Of a stretch of DNA of 64,000 nucleotides, positions 26,473 through 35,774 are shown piece by piece. A program made the position numbers and the translations under genes. The notes under the pieces are model-generated. The model did no database searches. It had not been told where the DNA came from and saw only the letters and a list, made by a program, of their open reading frames with translations. The stretch comes from an uncultured Eudoraea sp. (GTDB lineage: Bacteria > Bacteroidota > Bacteroidia > Flavobacteriales > Flavobacteriaceae), in assembly GCF_947490415.1 (NCBI RefSeq), contig NZ_CANLGX010000009.1, positions 39,448 through 103,447 on the forward strand, in the 5' to 3' direction. Every line of letters starts with the position of its first letter. Within the stretch, counting starts at the first letter, position 1.

Positions 26473-27276
26473 ATGAAAGAACTTCTTAGGCGATTATTGA
26501 CCGGAGCTGTTTATGTAATTCTACTTCTTTCCGCCGTTTTTCTTAGTTCAGATGCATTTGACTTTCTTTTTATGGTTTTTGGTCTGGCTTGTTTGTATGA
26601 ATATAAAAGATTGGTAGCCCTCAGGGGGTACTATATCTTTATAGCCTATCTAGGGCTGTGGTGGGCTTATATTTATCTTATAGATGATAAAATTTTGATC
26701 AATATGCTCATGTTTCTGACTATCATTGTGAACTTTAGTTTGCTTTACTACCTATTTTCTAAAAAGAAAAAAATCTATTATAATTACGAAAAATTTATTG
26801 CAGGTCTTTTCTATGTGGGTGGCGGATGTATTTTTTTGACTATGATCCCATATAAGGACAATGAATTTGCTAAATACCTTATTATGGGGATTTTTATATT
26901 AATTTGGGTAAATGATTCATTTGCCTATGTTGTAGGCAAGACATTGGGGCGCACAAAGCTATATCCTGCGGTATCACCAAAAAAAACTATTGAAGGTAGC
27001 TTGGGAGGGTTGGTTTTCACTTTGGGAGCCGCCTATGTTATGGCAAAATATGAAGATATTGTAAACCCGGCTCAATGGGTTATTCTAGCCGGAGTGATTG
27101 TTGTAACGGGGAGTTTGGGAGACCTTATTGAATCTAAACTAAAAAGACAGGCGGGGGTTAAAGATAGTGGCGCCATTTTACCGGGACATGGCGGTATGTT
27201 AGATCGCTTGGATAGTCTAATATTTGCTGCCCCATTTGCTTATTTAACTTTAATGTTGTTTTCGTATGTTTCATAG
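26473..27276 (+). CDS. cdsA: Phosphatidate cytidylyltransferase
   Basis: Makes CDP-diacylglycerol from phosphatidate and CTP, the precursor of phospholipids. It is a 267-residue polytopic membrane protein. The C-terminal signature is clear: SPKKTIEGSLGG, GSLGDLIESKLKRQAGVKD and LPGHGGMLDRLDSLIFAAP. It starts one base after the LUD gene stop and overlaps psd by 11 bp, so the cluster is almost certainly one transcript. Confidence 0.95.
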   Translation: MKELLRRLLTGAVYVILLLSAVFLSSDAFDFLFMVFGLACLYEYKRLVALRGYYIFIAYLGLWWAYIYLIDDKILINMLMFLTIIVNFSLLYYLFSKKKKIYYNYEKFIAGLFYVGGGCIFLTMIPYKDNEFAKYLIMGIFILIWVNDSFAYVVGKTLGRTKLYPAVSPKKTIEGSLGGLVFTLGAAYVMAKYEDIVNPAQWVILAGVIVVTGSLGDLIESKLKRQAGVKDSGAILPGHGGMLDRLDSLIFAAPFAYLTLMLFSYVS

Positions 27277-27934
27277 AGAAGGCCAAAAAATTATATTAAT
27301 AACTTTTTTTAGCGTTGGTATTGCTATTGTATTGGCTCACTTTTATATAGTTGAACCCTGGTTACAGTATACAGTTCAAATTTTAGCTTTAATCATATTA
27401 ATTCTCATTCTCCAGTTTTTTAGAAATCCAAAGAGAGTTATTAATAAAAATTTTAATGATATACTTGCCCCTGTTGATGGTAAAGTAGTTGCTATAGAGG
27501 AAGTAGAAGAGGAAGAATATTTTAAGGATAAACGCATACAAGTTTCCATATTTATGTCACCTACCAATGTGCATATAACGCGGTATCCATCTAGTGGGGT
27601 TATTAAATACTCCAAATATCACCCTGGTAAATATCTTGTTGCCTGGCATCCAAAATCAAGTGAAGAAAATGAACGAACAACAGTAGTAATTCATACTCCA
27701 AAATTTGGTGATATTCTCTACAGACAAATAGCAGGAGCAATGGCAAGACGTATTGTAAATTATGCAGAGGTAGGAGAAAACGTTCAACAGGGTGAAGATT
27801 CGGGCTTTATTAAATTCGGGTCCAGGGTAGATTTATTATTACCATTAAATAGTGCAATCACCGTAAAATTAAACCAGAAAGTTGTCGGTGCCCAAACCTG
27901 CATTGCCACAACTCCGCATAAGGATGAAGAGTGA
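27266..27934 (+). CDS. psd: Phosphatidylserine decarboxylase (short form)
   Basis: Makes phosphatidylethanolamine. The 222-residue length is the short type found in Bacteroidota and archaea. Near the C-terminus the FGSRVDLLLP motif contains the Gly-Ser self-cleavage site that generates the pyruvoyl group. An N-terminal hydrophobic region (about residues 9-52) anchors it to the membrane, and FMSPTNVHITRYP is the other conserved part. It overlaps cdsA upstream and the acyl-CoA-binding gene downstream (11 bp). Confidence 0.94.
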   Translation: MFHREGQKIILITFFSVGIAIVLAHFYIVEPWLQYTVQILALIILILILQFFRNPKRVINKNFNDILAPVDGKVVAIEEVEEEEYFKDKRIQVSIFMSPTNVHITRYPSSGVIKYSKYHPGKYLVAWHPKSSEENERTTVVIHTPKFGDILYRQIAGAMARRIVNYAEVGENVQQGEDSGFIKFGSRVDLLLPLNSAITVKLNQKVVGAQTCIATTPHKDEE

Positions 27935-28190
27935 TAAATTATATAGCGAATTTTTAGAAGCTGTGCAGCTGGTAAATGACTATAAGAAGCCTTTACCTGC
28001 AGACTTATTATTAAAGCTGTATGCTTATTACAAAATTGCTAATAAAAACTATAATAATCCTGGAAGTAAGACCCCATTAATAAATGCATTTAAGGCCAAT
28101 GCCTTGATTCAGGCACAGAATATTGATCGTAAAGAAGCTATGGACCTATATGTAAATTTGGTTCAAAAGGAGATCGTTAACAAAAAATAA
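27924..28190 (+). CDS. Acyl-CoA-binding protein (ACBP family)
   Basis: An 88-residue four-helix protein starting MKSDKLYSEFLEAVQLVNDY. LPADLLLKLYAYYKIAN matches the ACBP core (L-x-LYg-yK-A), and the last helix EAMDLYVNLVQKE matches the EAM-x-x-Y-x-x-lV motif. Such proteins bind long-chain acyl-CoA and pool it for lipid synthesis. Its 11-bp overlap with psd places it in the cdsA-psd operon. ATG 27924 is preferred over an earlier in-frame start at 27882, which lies deep inside psd. Confidence 0.87.
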   Translation: MKSDKLYSEFLEAVQLVNDYKKPLPADLLLKLYAYYKIANKNYNNPGSKTPLINAFKANALIQAQNIDRKEAMDLYVNLVQKEIVNKK

Positions 28191-28196
28191 GGACTA

Positions 28197-28964
28197 TTAT
28201 TCATATAGATCTTTGCAATCGGCTTTGCATAAATCATAAATTAGATTTCCTATTTTTAAAGATATATCTTCAAAGAATCGCCTGCCTTTTTCCTGGGTTG
28301 CAAGTTCCGGATTCCCAACTCCGGTATCCTCACTTATTTCTGACCATTTTCGCTCTGCCCATACCCAACCCTCTGTAAATGCTTTGATCTTAAAACTTTT
28401 AGATTTACCAGTGCCCCATTTATTTTTTGGCAATACAAGTTCAGGTTTAAGATATAACATAAGACTTGTCTCCATTTCTTCTGCATGATCACCTTCATTT
28501 TCAAAATAATCTGACCTCTTCATGGTCTGAAACCAATTGGAGAAGCAAATAAACATATCCGGATATTTTAATCCTAATTCTCTAACCAAGGGCTTAAAAT
28601 TATTTCCACCATGGCTATTAAAGATCAGAAGTTTGTATATCCCCTGACGATTAAGGGTCTCTATTATATCCTTTAAGATGGCCAGTTGAGTCGTGGGATT
28701 AAGGTTTATATCAAGATATATATCAGATTGCCCTGTATTTACACCAAACGGAATTGTTGGCAAAACAATGGGCTTTGCACCCTTTTCCCATGCAATTTTT
28801 GCAGCAGCAGCGGCAATATAATCAGCCTCATAAATATCTGTGGCATATGGTAAATGATAGTTATGTGCTTCTGTAGCTCCCCAAGGCAGTATAGCCAGTT
28901 CAAAATCGGCATCCTTGATGGTTTCCCAGTTAGATTCAGCAAGTATGTATGGCCTTATACCCAT
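28197..28964 (-). CDS. Creatininase family protein
   Basis: A 255-residue metal-dependent amidohydrolase-like protein. LPWGATEAHNYHLPYATDIY (Glu-x-His and Asp ligands), LLIFNSHGGNN and DHAEEMETSLML match the creatininase/MftE/FAPy-deformylase superfamily. Family members hydrolyse creatinine, deformylate ring-opened purines or pyrimidines, or mature peptides. The true substrate is not evident here, though no mycofactocin peptide is nearby. It is 3 bp downstream of the sterol desaturase gene on the same strand. Confidence 0.87.
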   Translation of the reverse strand: MGIRPYILAESNWETIKDADFELAILPWGATEAHNYHLPYATDIYEADYIAAAAAKIAWEKGAKPIVLPTIPFGVNTGQSDIYLDINLNPTTQLAILKDIIETLNRQGIYKLLIFNSHGGNNFKPLVRELGLKYPDMFICFSNWFQTMKRSDYFENEGDHAEEMETSLMLYLKPELVLPKNKWGTGKSKSFKIKAFTEGWVWAERKWSEISEDTGVGNPELATQEKGRRFFEDISLKIGNLIYDLCKADCKDLYE

Positions 28965-28967
28965 AAT

Positions 28968-30242
28968 TTATTTTTTTAAAACCGCTTTGGCAGTTAATGA
29001 TTCTTTTTCCATATAGGTAAAATAAATACCTCCAATAATTGTAATAACAAAATACATCGCAACAAGATAACCTCCTCCTGTTATCTGGGCATTAATACCA
29101 AACCAATCTCCTGTTCTGAAAACGAGAAAAAGTCCAAGTACTCCTCGACATAGTTCTATCCAAACAGCAATTTTACTTCTATCCATAAGCGTAGTATAGC
29201 CATATATTCCCATAAACACAAAGGCTCCAAATAAAAGCAGGCCATTAAAGCCAATTTCCGAATAGTTATAAAACATAAAGAGTAACAATATTAAAGTAGC
29301 TAACATTTGAAAAATTACATACCCTTTAAAAGCAAAAGAAGCCTTTGTCTGATACCGTTTAAAATGATATACATCTTGAATAATACTTATCGGATAATTC
29401 TCTTTAACATCAGCCGGCCGCCACCCTGTAGGCATAAACCAAATTCTTACTTTATCCCAATAGTTCTCCGTACGCCAGGCATCTTTAATTAAGCGCCAAA
29501 TATGCTGAAAATTAATAAGTAGCGGATTCCAGGTACGAGCTGGTTTCAAAACTCCATATTGGGGAGGTACCTCTGCCAGTTCTTCCTGAAATGTACCAAA
29601 CAAACGGTCCCAAATGCATAATACCTGACCCAGGTTTTTATCAATATATTCCGGATTAATTGCATGATGAACCCGATGTTGAGACGGTGTAACAATTATA
29701 TATTCTAACCAGCCCATTTTCCTTATGTGTTGTGTGTGATACCAAAATTGAGCAAAAAGATGGATGGGTGCCAGAATTGCAATAACCTTTGTTGGAACCC
29801 CAAGAATTGCCGCAGGAATCAAAAATAGAGGGAAATAGCCTATCAAATTAGAAACTGACTGTCGCAAGGCGCATGCTAAATTAAATTCTTCACTGCTGTG
29901 GTGAATAACATGTTGATTCCAAAAAAAGTTAATGTGATGGCTTAGGCGGTGATTCCAATAGCCCGCAAAATCGATAACAATAAAGGCAACACCCCATACT
30001 AACCAGCTGGCTTTGATTTCTGTTAATGCAAGGTGCTCCAATAAATAAGGATAACTTACAATTATGATCCCCAAACCAAGGGAATCCTTCAAAATATTAG
30101 TAAGGCCGGAACTAATACTACTTACAGTATCCAGAACCTTGTGTTTTTGATTTTTAACAAAGTATCCGTAGAGTATTTCTATACCCAATAAAAAAATAAA
30201 AAAAGGAATGGCATAAAGGAGAGCAGTTGCGTAAGATTCCAT
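28968..30242 (-). CDS. Sterol desaturase / fatty acid hydroxylase family protein
   Basis: A 424-residue polytopic membrane protein with the di-iron histidine motifs HRLSHH, HVIHH and QHRVHHAINPEYIDKN. This family includes sterol desaturases, fatty-acid hydroxylases and alkylglycerol monooxygenase; the pattern NPEYIDKNLGQVLCIWDRLFG is frequent in the alkylglycerol monooxygenase-like branch. Four extra hydrophobic segments follow the catalytic domain (from about residue 285). The substrate is unknown. It likely shares a transcript with the creatininase-like gene. Confidence 0.9.
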   Translation of the reverse strand: MESYATALLYAIPFFIFLLGIEILYGYFVKNQKHKVLDTVSSISSGLTNILKDSLGLGIIIVSYPYLLEHLALTEIKASWLVWGVAFIVIDFAGYWNHRLSHHINFFWNQHVIHHSSEEFNLACALRQSVSNLIGYFPLFLIPAAILGVPTKVIAILAPIHLFAQFWYHTQHIRKMGWLEYIIVTPSQHRVHHAINPEYIDKNLGQVLCIWDRLFGTFQEELAEVPPQYGVLKPARTWNPLLINFQHIWRLIKDAWRTENYWDKVRIWFMPTGWRPADVKENYPISIIQDVYHFKRYQTKASFAFKGYVIFQMLATLILLLFMFYNYSEIGFNGLLLFGAFVFMGIYGYTTLMDRSKIAVWIELCRGVLGLFLVFRTGDWFGINAQITGGGYLVAMYFVITIIGGIYFTYMEKESLTAKAVLKK

Positions 30243-30336
30243 TTAAAAAATATGCTTCAATCAAAGATAGAAAAATTCATCAATTAGAGGTAATGTGTAA
30301 ATCAAAGTTCCTTAGTAAAACTGATTAGTGCCTATA

Positions 30337-30930
30337 CTAGTTGAAAGGACCAACCATGATATGGGCCCTGTGAGTTCCGGGATCCATAAGCCATGGCATT
30401 CCGGGTGCATGGGGTTTACTGGGAAGCCCTGTGGATTCTGTTGTAGCAAAAGGGGTGTAAATAACATATCGAAACTTTCCGTCTTTTAGATCGCCTGTAG
30501 ATTTATCATAATTTTCATCAGTTCCATAAAATATGTACATCATGCTAGGTTCTTCTGGCATTTTTATTTTCCCTGAAGCTATTTCTTCACCTCTAATCTC
30601 CCGTTTTTCCTTAAAGTTTTTACCCTGAGCAGTCAGTTCTCGCCCCCTGGCCATAAAAGGTTCGAGTTTCTTAGAATAACAGCTGACACTTATACCTTCT
30701 TTTGCGGGATCATCACAAAGGCACACCAGGTTGTTGCTGCCTTCGCGTAATACAACCAATTTGCCTTGTTTGTCATAGCCATATACCATGGCACCCATCC
30801 TGTCCTCTTCCGGAGCAGGTAGGACCGCGGTAGTTATTTGAATTTCTGCTGGCAATATTTCTAATTGGCCCTCTTGAGCCCCCAGGGAAATAATATATAG
30901 AAAGAAAAATGCTATTAGTATTGGTCTCAT
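30337..30930 (-). CDS. Hypothetical secreted protein
   Basis: A 197-residue protein with a signal peptide (MRPILIAFFFLYIISLGAQ). I do not recognise a family. The mature protein has a Cys cluster (LVCLCDDP, VSCYSKK), a segment MVYGYDKQGKLVVLREGSNN and a C-terminus PWLMDPGTHRAHIMVGPFN rich in His, Pro and Gly. It is on the same strand as the preceding valS gene, 83 bp away, and is probably periplasmic. Confidence 0.7.
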   Translation of the reverse strand: MRPILIAFFFLYIISLGAQEGQLEILPAEIQITTAVLPAPEEDRMGAMVYGYDKQGKLVVLREGSNNLVCLCDDPAKEGISVSCYSKKLEPFMARGRELTAQGKNFKEKREIRGEEIASGKIKMPEEPSMMYIFYGTDENYDKSTGDLKDGKFRYVIYTPFATTESTGLPSKPHAPGMPWLMDPGTHRAHIMVGPFN

Positions 30931-31013
30931 TTGAATGTACTTTGTTTAAAGATAAACATCATCTGGTTAATCCTCAAATAATGACATTATATACTTCAAA
31001 TAAATTATCATCA

Positions 31014-33644
31014 TTACTCCAAACTACTCAAGCTTTTTTCCAAGGTTTCAATTTTAGCCTCCGCGTCCTTTGCCTTCTTTTTTTCCATGGCCACCACTTT
31101 TTCCGGGGCATTATTAACAAACCGATCATTAGCCAGTTTTTTATTAACTGATTGTAAAAAGCCTTTGGTATACGACAGTTCTTCCCGGATCTTCTTTATT
31201 TCGGCATCTATATCAAGTGTGCCTGTAACAGGTATAAAATATTCATTACTTCTAACCCTAAATGACAATGCACCATCTACAGCTGTGAGCACAGTTTTGA
31301 TTTTCTCCACATTAGCCAGTTTTTTGATGACCACATCCCAATCTTCGGATATTCCTTCTTTATTTAGAACCGAAAGTTCCAGAGTTTCTTTTAAAGGGAT
31401 ATTCTTCTCTTTGCGAATATTGCGAATACCAGATATTACCTCCGCGGCTAAATCAAATGCCTTAATTTGTTCAGGATCATAACTTTCCATTTCCGGCCAG
31501 GTAGCAATAACAAGGGCCTCAGATGGTTTACGTTCTGAGATACGCTGCCATATTTCTTCAGATAGAAATGGCATAAATGGGTGTAGAAGTTTTAAATTAT
31601 TCTCAAAAATAGATATGATCGCAGTGTAACTTTTCCTATCAATTGGTTGCTGATAGGCCGGTTTTACAATTTCCAGCAGCCATGAGCAAAAATCATCCCA
31701 AACCAATTTGTAAATTGTCATTAATGCTTCTGATATACGGTATTTAGCAAAATGGTCCTCTATCTCCACAAGCACCTGATTAAATCTGGCGGTATACCAT
31801 TCTATTCCTTTTAACGAGTACTCAGGTTGTGGTAGTTCGGCAATTTCCCATCCTTGAACAAGACGAAAGGCATTCCATATTTTATTGGCGAAGTTTTTTC
31901 CCTGCTGGCACAAAGCTTCATCAAATAAAAGATCGTTCCCGGCTGCAGAACTTAGTAATAAGCCAACTCGTACAGCATCTGCCCCGAATTCTGAAATTAA
32001 TTTAAGTGCATCAGGTGAATTTCCAAGAGATTTAGACATTTTACGCCTTTCTTTGTCGCGAACCAAACCGGTTAGATAAACATTATCAAATGGTTTTTCT
32101 CCTCTAAATTCATAACCAGCAATAATCATTCTGGCCACCCAAAAAAACAAAATATCGGGTGCGGTAACCAAATCACTTGTAGGATAATAATAATTAACTT
32201 CTTTGTTATCTGGTTCCAAAATTCCACCAAAAACACTAATTGGCCAGAGCCAGGAAGAAAACCAGGTATCCAATACATCTTCATCTTGTTTCAAATCTCC
32301 TTCAGTCAGCCCAATATTTCCAGATTTATCCCGTGCTTTTACCAGAGCATCCTCCCTTGATTCTGCAACAACAAAATCATTTTCGCCATCGCCATAGTAA
32401 TAAGCGGGTATACGTTGTCCCCACCAAAGTTGCCTGGAAATATTCCAATCGCGAATATTCTCCATCCAATGGCGATATGTGTTTTCAAACTTTCTTGGAA
32501 AAAATTTCACTTCCCTGGTTTCCAGTACAGCAGTTAAAGCCGGCTTTGCTAAATTTTCCATTCTAAGAAACCACTGATCTGAAAGTCTTGGTTCTATAAC
32601 TACTTTTGTACGTTCTGAAGTACCAACTTTATTTACATAAGGTTCCACCTTTGTTAAAACACCTTTTTCTTTTAATTCCTTAACAATGGCTTTACGTGCT
32701 ATAAACCTGTCCATACCTTCGAAATGCATTCCGAAAGAATTTAATGATGCATCTTCATTAAAAATATCTATAGTTTCAAGTTGATGCTTTTCACCGAGAA
32801 GCTTGTCATTTTCGTCATGTGCAGGTGTAACTTTTAGACAACCAGTTCCAAACTCCATTGTAACATATTCATCTTCAATTATTGGAATAGCCCTATTGCA
32901 TATGGGAACAATTGCCTTTTTACCTCTCAAATTGCTATAACGTTCATCGTTTGGATTGATACAAATAGCAGTATCGCCGAGAATGGTTTCAGGACGCGTG
33001 GTGGCTATGGTAACTTTATCATCAGAACCTTCAATGGAATATGCGAGGTAATATAATTCGCCATTTCGCTCTTCATAAATTACTTCCTCATCTGATAGTG
33101 TGGTTTTTGCTTCAGGATCCCAATTCACCATGCGATATCCGCGATAGATCAAACCTTTATTAAATAATTCAATAAAAACTTTAATTACAGATGCAGACAT
33201 GTCTTCATCCATTGTAAATTTTGTGCGATCCCAATCACATGAACAACCCAATTTTTTAAGCTGTTCTAGAATTACACCTCCATATTCGTGAGTCCATTCC
33301 CAGGCATGAACCAAGAATTCTTCCCTTGAAATATCTTTTTTATCTATTCCCTGCTCCTTTAGTTTAGCTACCACTTTTGCCTCTGTTGCTATAGACGCGT
33401 GGTCTGTTCCGGGAACCCAGCATGCATTCAGACCAAGTAGGCGCGCTCTTCTTATAAGCACATCCTGAATAGTATTATTCAACATATGCCCCATATGGAG
33501 AATCCCAGTGACATTAGGTGGCGGTATAACAATGGTATAGGGCTTACGACTATCGGGTGTTGAATGAAAATAATTATTGGCCATCCAATAGTTATACCAA
33601 TGGTCTTCTATTATCTGAGGCTCATATTTTGAGGGAATATCCAT
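31014..33644 (-). CDS. valS: Valyl-tRNA synthetase
   Basis: Class I aminoacyl-tRNA synthetase charging tRNA-Val. The 876-residue length is normal. [16 protein letters not shown] carries the HIGH-type motif (HMGH), [14 protein letters not shown] is typical of ValS, the editing domain spans roughly residues 190-340 ([15 protein letters not shown]), and [13 protein letters not shown] is the KMSKS loop. The C-terminal coiled coil (from about residue 805) contacts tRNA. Its leader carries a hairpin and a short hydrophobic reading frame described separately. Confidence 0.97.
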   Translation of the reverse strand: MDIPSKYEPQIIEDHWYNYWMANNYFHSTPDSRKPYTIVIPPPNVTGILHMGHMLNNTIQDVLIRRARLLGLNACWVPGTDHASIATEAKVVAKLKEQGIDKKDISREEFLVHAWEWTHEYGGVILEQLKKLGCSCDWDRTKFTMDEDMSASVIKVFIELFNKGLIYRGYRMVNWDPEAKTTLSDEEVIYEERNGELYYLAYSIEGSDDKVTIATTRPETILGDTAICINPNDERYSNLRGKKAIVPICNRAIPIIEDEYVTMEFGTGCLKVTPAHDENDKLLGEKHQLETIDIFNEDASLNSFGMHFEGMDRFIARKAIVKELKEKGVLTKVEPYVNKVGTSERTKVVIEPRLSDQWFLRMENLAKPALTAVLETREVKFFPRKFENTYRHWMENIRDWNISRQLWWGQRIPAYYYGDGENDFVVAESREDALVKARDKSGNIGLTEGDLKQDEDVLDTWFSSWLWPISVFGGILEPDNKEVNYYYPTSDLVTAPDILFFWVARMIIAGYEFRGEKPFDNVYLTGLVRDKERRKMSKSLGNSPDALKLISEFGADAVRVGLLLSSAAGNDLLFDEALCQQGKNFANKIWNAFRLVQGWEIAELPQPEYSLKGIEWYTARFNQVLVEIEDHFAKYRISEALMTIYKLVWDDFCSWLLEIVKPAYQQPIDRKSYTAIISIFENNLKLLHPFMPFLSEEIWQRISERKPSEALVIATWPEMESYDPEQIKAFDLAAEVISGIRNIRKEKNIPLKETLELSVLNKEGISEDWDVVIKKLANVEKIKTVLTAVDGALSFRVRSNEYFIPVTGTLDIDAEIKKIREELSYTKGFLQSVNKKLANDRFVNNAPEKVVAMEKKKAKDAEAKIETLEKSLSSLE

Positions 33645-33680
33645 AATTTCGGTACAGTTTTTGTTATATCAATACCGGTA

Positions 33681-33728
33681 TCAAAAAATGATTATCACTA
33701 AAAATGTTAAACTTGCGATAATCATTTT
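33681..33728 (-). promoter_or_regulatory. Hairpin and mini-frame in the valS leader
   Basis: A perfect 12-bp inverted repeat, AAAATGATTATC (33685-33696) with GATAATCATTTT (33717-33728), lies in the 5' untranslated region of valS. On the minus strand its 3' arm runs into a T stretch like an intrinsic terminator. The same DNA encodes a 14-codon frame (33725 to 33681) reading MIIASLTFLVIIIF, rich in Ile, Leu and Val. It may attenuate valS in response to branched-chain tRNA charging. This is inferred from structure only. Confidence 0.35.
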
Positions 33729-33755
33729 AATTTTTACCAGATTGGAAATACGAAA

Positions 33756-33785
33756 CAAAAATAAGTAACGTTAGAAGATAACAAA
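33756..33785 (-). promoter_or_regulatory. Promoter of valS
   Basis: On the minus strand TTTG (33782-33785), an 18-nt spacer and TATTTTTG (33756-33763) match the Bacteroidota consensus. It predicts a valS leader of roughly 100 nt that includes the hairpin at 33681-33728. Confidence 0.5.
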
Positions 33786-33790
33786 AGAAT

Positions 33791-33822
33791 TTTGGATGTT
33801 CATGCTAAAACATTTACATTTG
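33791..33822 (+). promoter_or_regulatory. Promoter of the DUF1573 gene
   Basis: TTTG (33791-33794), a 20-nt spacer and TACATTTG (33815-33822) match the Bacteroidota -33/-7 consensus. It lies downstream of an in-frame ATG at 33796, which decides the start of the next gene in favour of 33847. Confidence 0.6.
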
Positions 33823-33846
33823 AGATTCACCCAAAACCAAAAAGTA

Positions 33847-34233
33847 ATGAAAAAAATAGTATTAATATTATTTGTAGGCCTACTTACATTAAGTGTAAAC
33901 GCCCAGGATAAAACGGCTAAGATTGAATTTAAAGCAGAAACCGTGGATTATGGCGTAATCGAAAAAGGTAGTGATGGCGTTAGGGTATTTGAATTTACAA
34001 ACACAGGAACAGCTCCTTTAATTATAAGTAAAGTAAGTTCCAGTTGTGGTTGTACCATCCCCAAAAAACCTGAAGAAGCAATTTTACCAGGTAAAACAGG
34101 AGAAATACAAGTTAAATATGACACTAAGCGGGTTGGACCAATTAGAAAAGCTATAACCGTAATATCTAACGCTGATACGCCTACCAAGGTGTTAAAAATT
34201 AAAGGCGAAGTGACTGGTGTAGACGGAAAATAG
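33847..34233 (+). CDS. DUF1573 domain secreted protein
   Basis: A 128-residue protein with a signal peptide (MKKIVLILFVGLLTLSVNAQ) and a single Ig-like DUF1573 domain: FEFTNTGTAPLIISKVSSSC followed by GCT, then PGKTGEIQVKYDTK. The SSCGCT pair of cysteines is the hallmark of the family, which is very common in Bacteroidota and probably periplasmic. Function is unknown. It has its own promoter and is followed by a strong intrinsic terminator. Confidence 0.9.
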   Translation: MKKIVLILFVGLLTLSVNAQDKTAKIEFKAETVDYGVIEKGSDGVRVFEFTNTGTAPLIISKVSSSCGCTIPKKPEEAILPGKTGEIQVKYDTKRVGPIRKAITVISNADTPTKVLKIKGEVTGVDGK

Positions 34234-34260
34234 CACAATCTGCATTAAGATAGATAAATA

Positions 34261-34290
34261 AAAACCGGAATTTTCATTCCGGTTTTTTTA
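34261..34290 (+). terminator. Intrinsic terminator between convergent genes
   Basis: AAAACCGGAA pairs with TTCCGGTTTT around a TTTCA loop and ends in a run of seven T. It follows the DUF1573 gene and overlaps the last codons of the convergent protease gene (stop at 34288). The A-rich 5' side would let it act in both directions. Confidence 0.85.
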
Positions 34291-35661
34291 TTTAAATGCT
34301 TTTTTGAGGACAAATGAAAATAATAAATCCTTGTTGTATCTTTCAATAAGAACCTTTATCCGCTTTCCTTCTTTTTCATTGAGCATTTTCATGACTTCCT
34401 GAAGTTTATAACTATGAATACGCTTGCCATTCACTGCTAAAATTATATCTCCCTCTTTTAGACCGGCTTCTTCTGCAGGGCTTCCTGCCCTGATACCTGA
34501 AACAATAATCTCGGGCACCAAACTAAGTCGGGTCTGATTTCCCATAAGAATCTGCACATTTCCAAATGTTTTTTCACTATTCATAACAACCCCGCTGCTA
34601 TTTGCAATCCGATCTGCAATATATCGAACACCGTTATGCTGCAATTGCAAGCCACACATATTGTACTGGAAAGGAGCACTAAAATGTCTATTCTTTTTTA
34701 GGGTAATTTCTTTTGCAGGATAGTTAAAAACAATATTAAAGCGTTTTAGAATGGCCCCGCCAATACTACCGTTTCTATTCCCTATAATCGCAGAGGTACT
34801 AAAGGTCTCCATATCTGGAAATGCAGCTTTTGCATCCTTTAATGCAAAATCCCCTAAGCTAATTCTATTTACCTTGGTACGTTTACCAAAAATGCTTCCA
34901 TTCAATCCCTGACCCAAAAAATCCTGATAGTTTTGTTTAGGAATACCAAGTCCTTTTCCTTCATCCTTAAAGAGCCAAACAGCATCACTACTACCCGTAT
35001 CAATTAAAAGGTTTACGGGCACATCGTTTGCCGTATTTAAACCAACACTCCCTTCAACATAAGCCTTATTTCGTCTGATAGATAAAGGTAAAGTCTGTGA
35101 TTTAGTATTTTCTTTCTCTGAATAAAATTCAGGATCGTGAAATTTAATATATTCCGAACTATAATTAATTTCGACAACAAAATCTCGAAAGAGGTCATAA
35201 CCAATGATTCCATGAATAGGTATTCCCAGACTTGGGGAGAAATTCATTTCCTTGTCCAGTACAACGTATAATAACTGTTTGAAATTCCTAATTTCCTCTA
35301 ATTTGAAAAAATTTTCTTTTGAACTTAACCCTTTAATCGGTTCTCCACCACCAAGACCGCTTATAGTAATTTCTGACACATTCCTTAATTGAATGGAGTC
35401 CTGGCCGGAGACATTAAAAAGAATAGGTTTACTTACACCTGAATCCAGGATAAAGGACAACTTCGCCCCGTTGACTTCAATAGGTATAATTATGAGATTA
35501 TTGATTAATTTAAAATTTACCTTTTCAAATTTTTTCCCATTTGGCAATTCAAAACCTTGTGTTAAACCATAAAATGGAATACACAATGTTAGCATCAAAA
35601 GAAATTTAAAAATTGTACGCAACTTGCTAATAATTAGTTCAATGTCTTTTAAAGATATCAA
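34288..35661 (-). CDS. Aspartyl protease with PDZ domain
   Basis: A 457-residue exported protein with a hydrophobic N-terminal segment (FLLMLTLCIPFYGLTQ). Two retropepsin-like halves are seen: LSFILDSGVSKPILF (first Asp-Ser-Gly) and NLLIDTGSSDAVWLF (Asp-Thr-Gly). The C-terminus is a PDZ domain (VSGIRAGSPAEEAGLKEGDI, about residues 370-445). The combination of a clan-AA aspartyl protease with PDZ is common in Bacteroidota. Target proteins are unknown. Confidence 0.88.
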   Translation of the reverse strand: MISLKDIELIISKLRTIFKFLLMLTLCIPFYGLTQGFELPNGKKFEKVNFKLINNLIIIPIEVNGAKLSFILDSGVSKPILFNVSGQDSIQLRNVSEITISGLGGGEPIKGLSSKENFFKLEEIRNFKQLLYVVLDKEMNFSPSLGIPIHGIIGYDLFRDFVVEINYSSEYIKFHDPEFYSEKENTKSQTLPLSIRRNKAYVEGSVGLNTANDVPVNLLIDTGSSDAVWLFKDEGKGLGIPKQNYQDFLGQGLNGSIFGKRTKVNRISLGDFALKDAKAAFPDMETFSTSAIIGNRNGSIGGAILKRFNIVFNYPAKEITLKKNRHFSAPFQYNMCGLQLQHNGVRYIADRIANSSGVVMNSEKTFGNVQILMGNQTRLSLVPEIIVSGIRAGSPAEEAGLKEGDIILAVNGKRIHSYKLQEVMKMLNEKEGKRIKVLIERYNKDLLFSFVLKKAFK

Positions 35662-35774
35662 ATAATAATCAAAGTTTATAATACTTTAACATTCCATTAG
35701 ATGAACTGAATATATTTAACTTTAAGTTGTTTTGTCCATAATGATTTCCCATTTTTGCTAAAATTTAGAATGTT

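Noticed and set aside
33645..33780. A T-box riboswitch upstream of valS.
   Set aside because: No T-box sequence or specifier structure is visible, and T-boxes are not expected in Bacteroidota; a hairpin with a short frame is a different arrangement.
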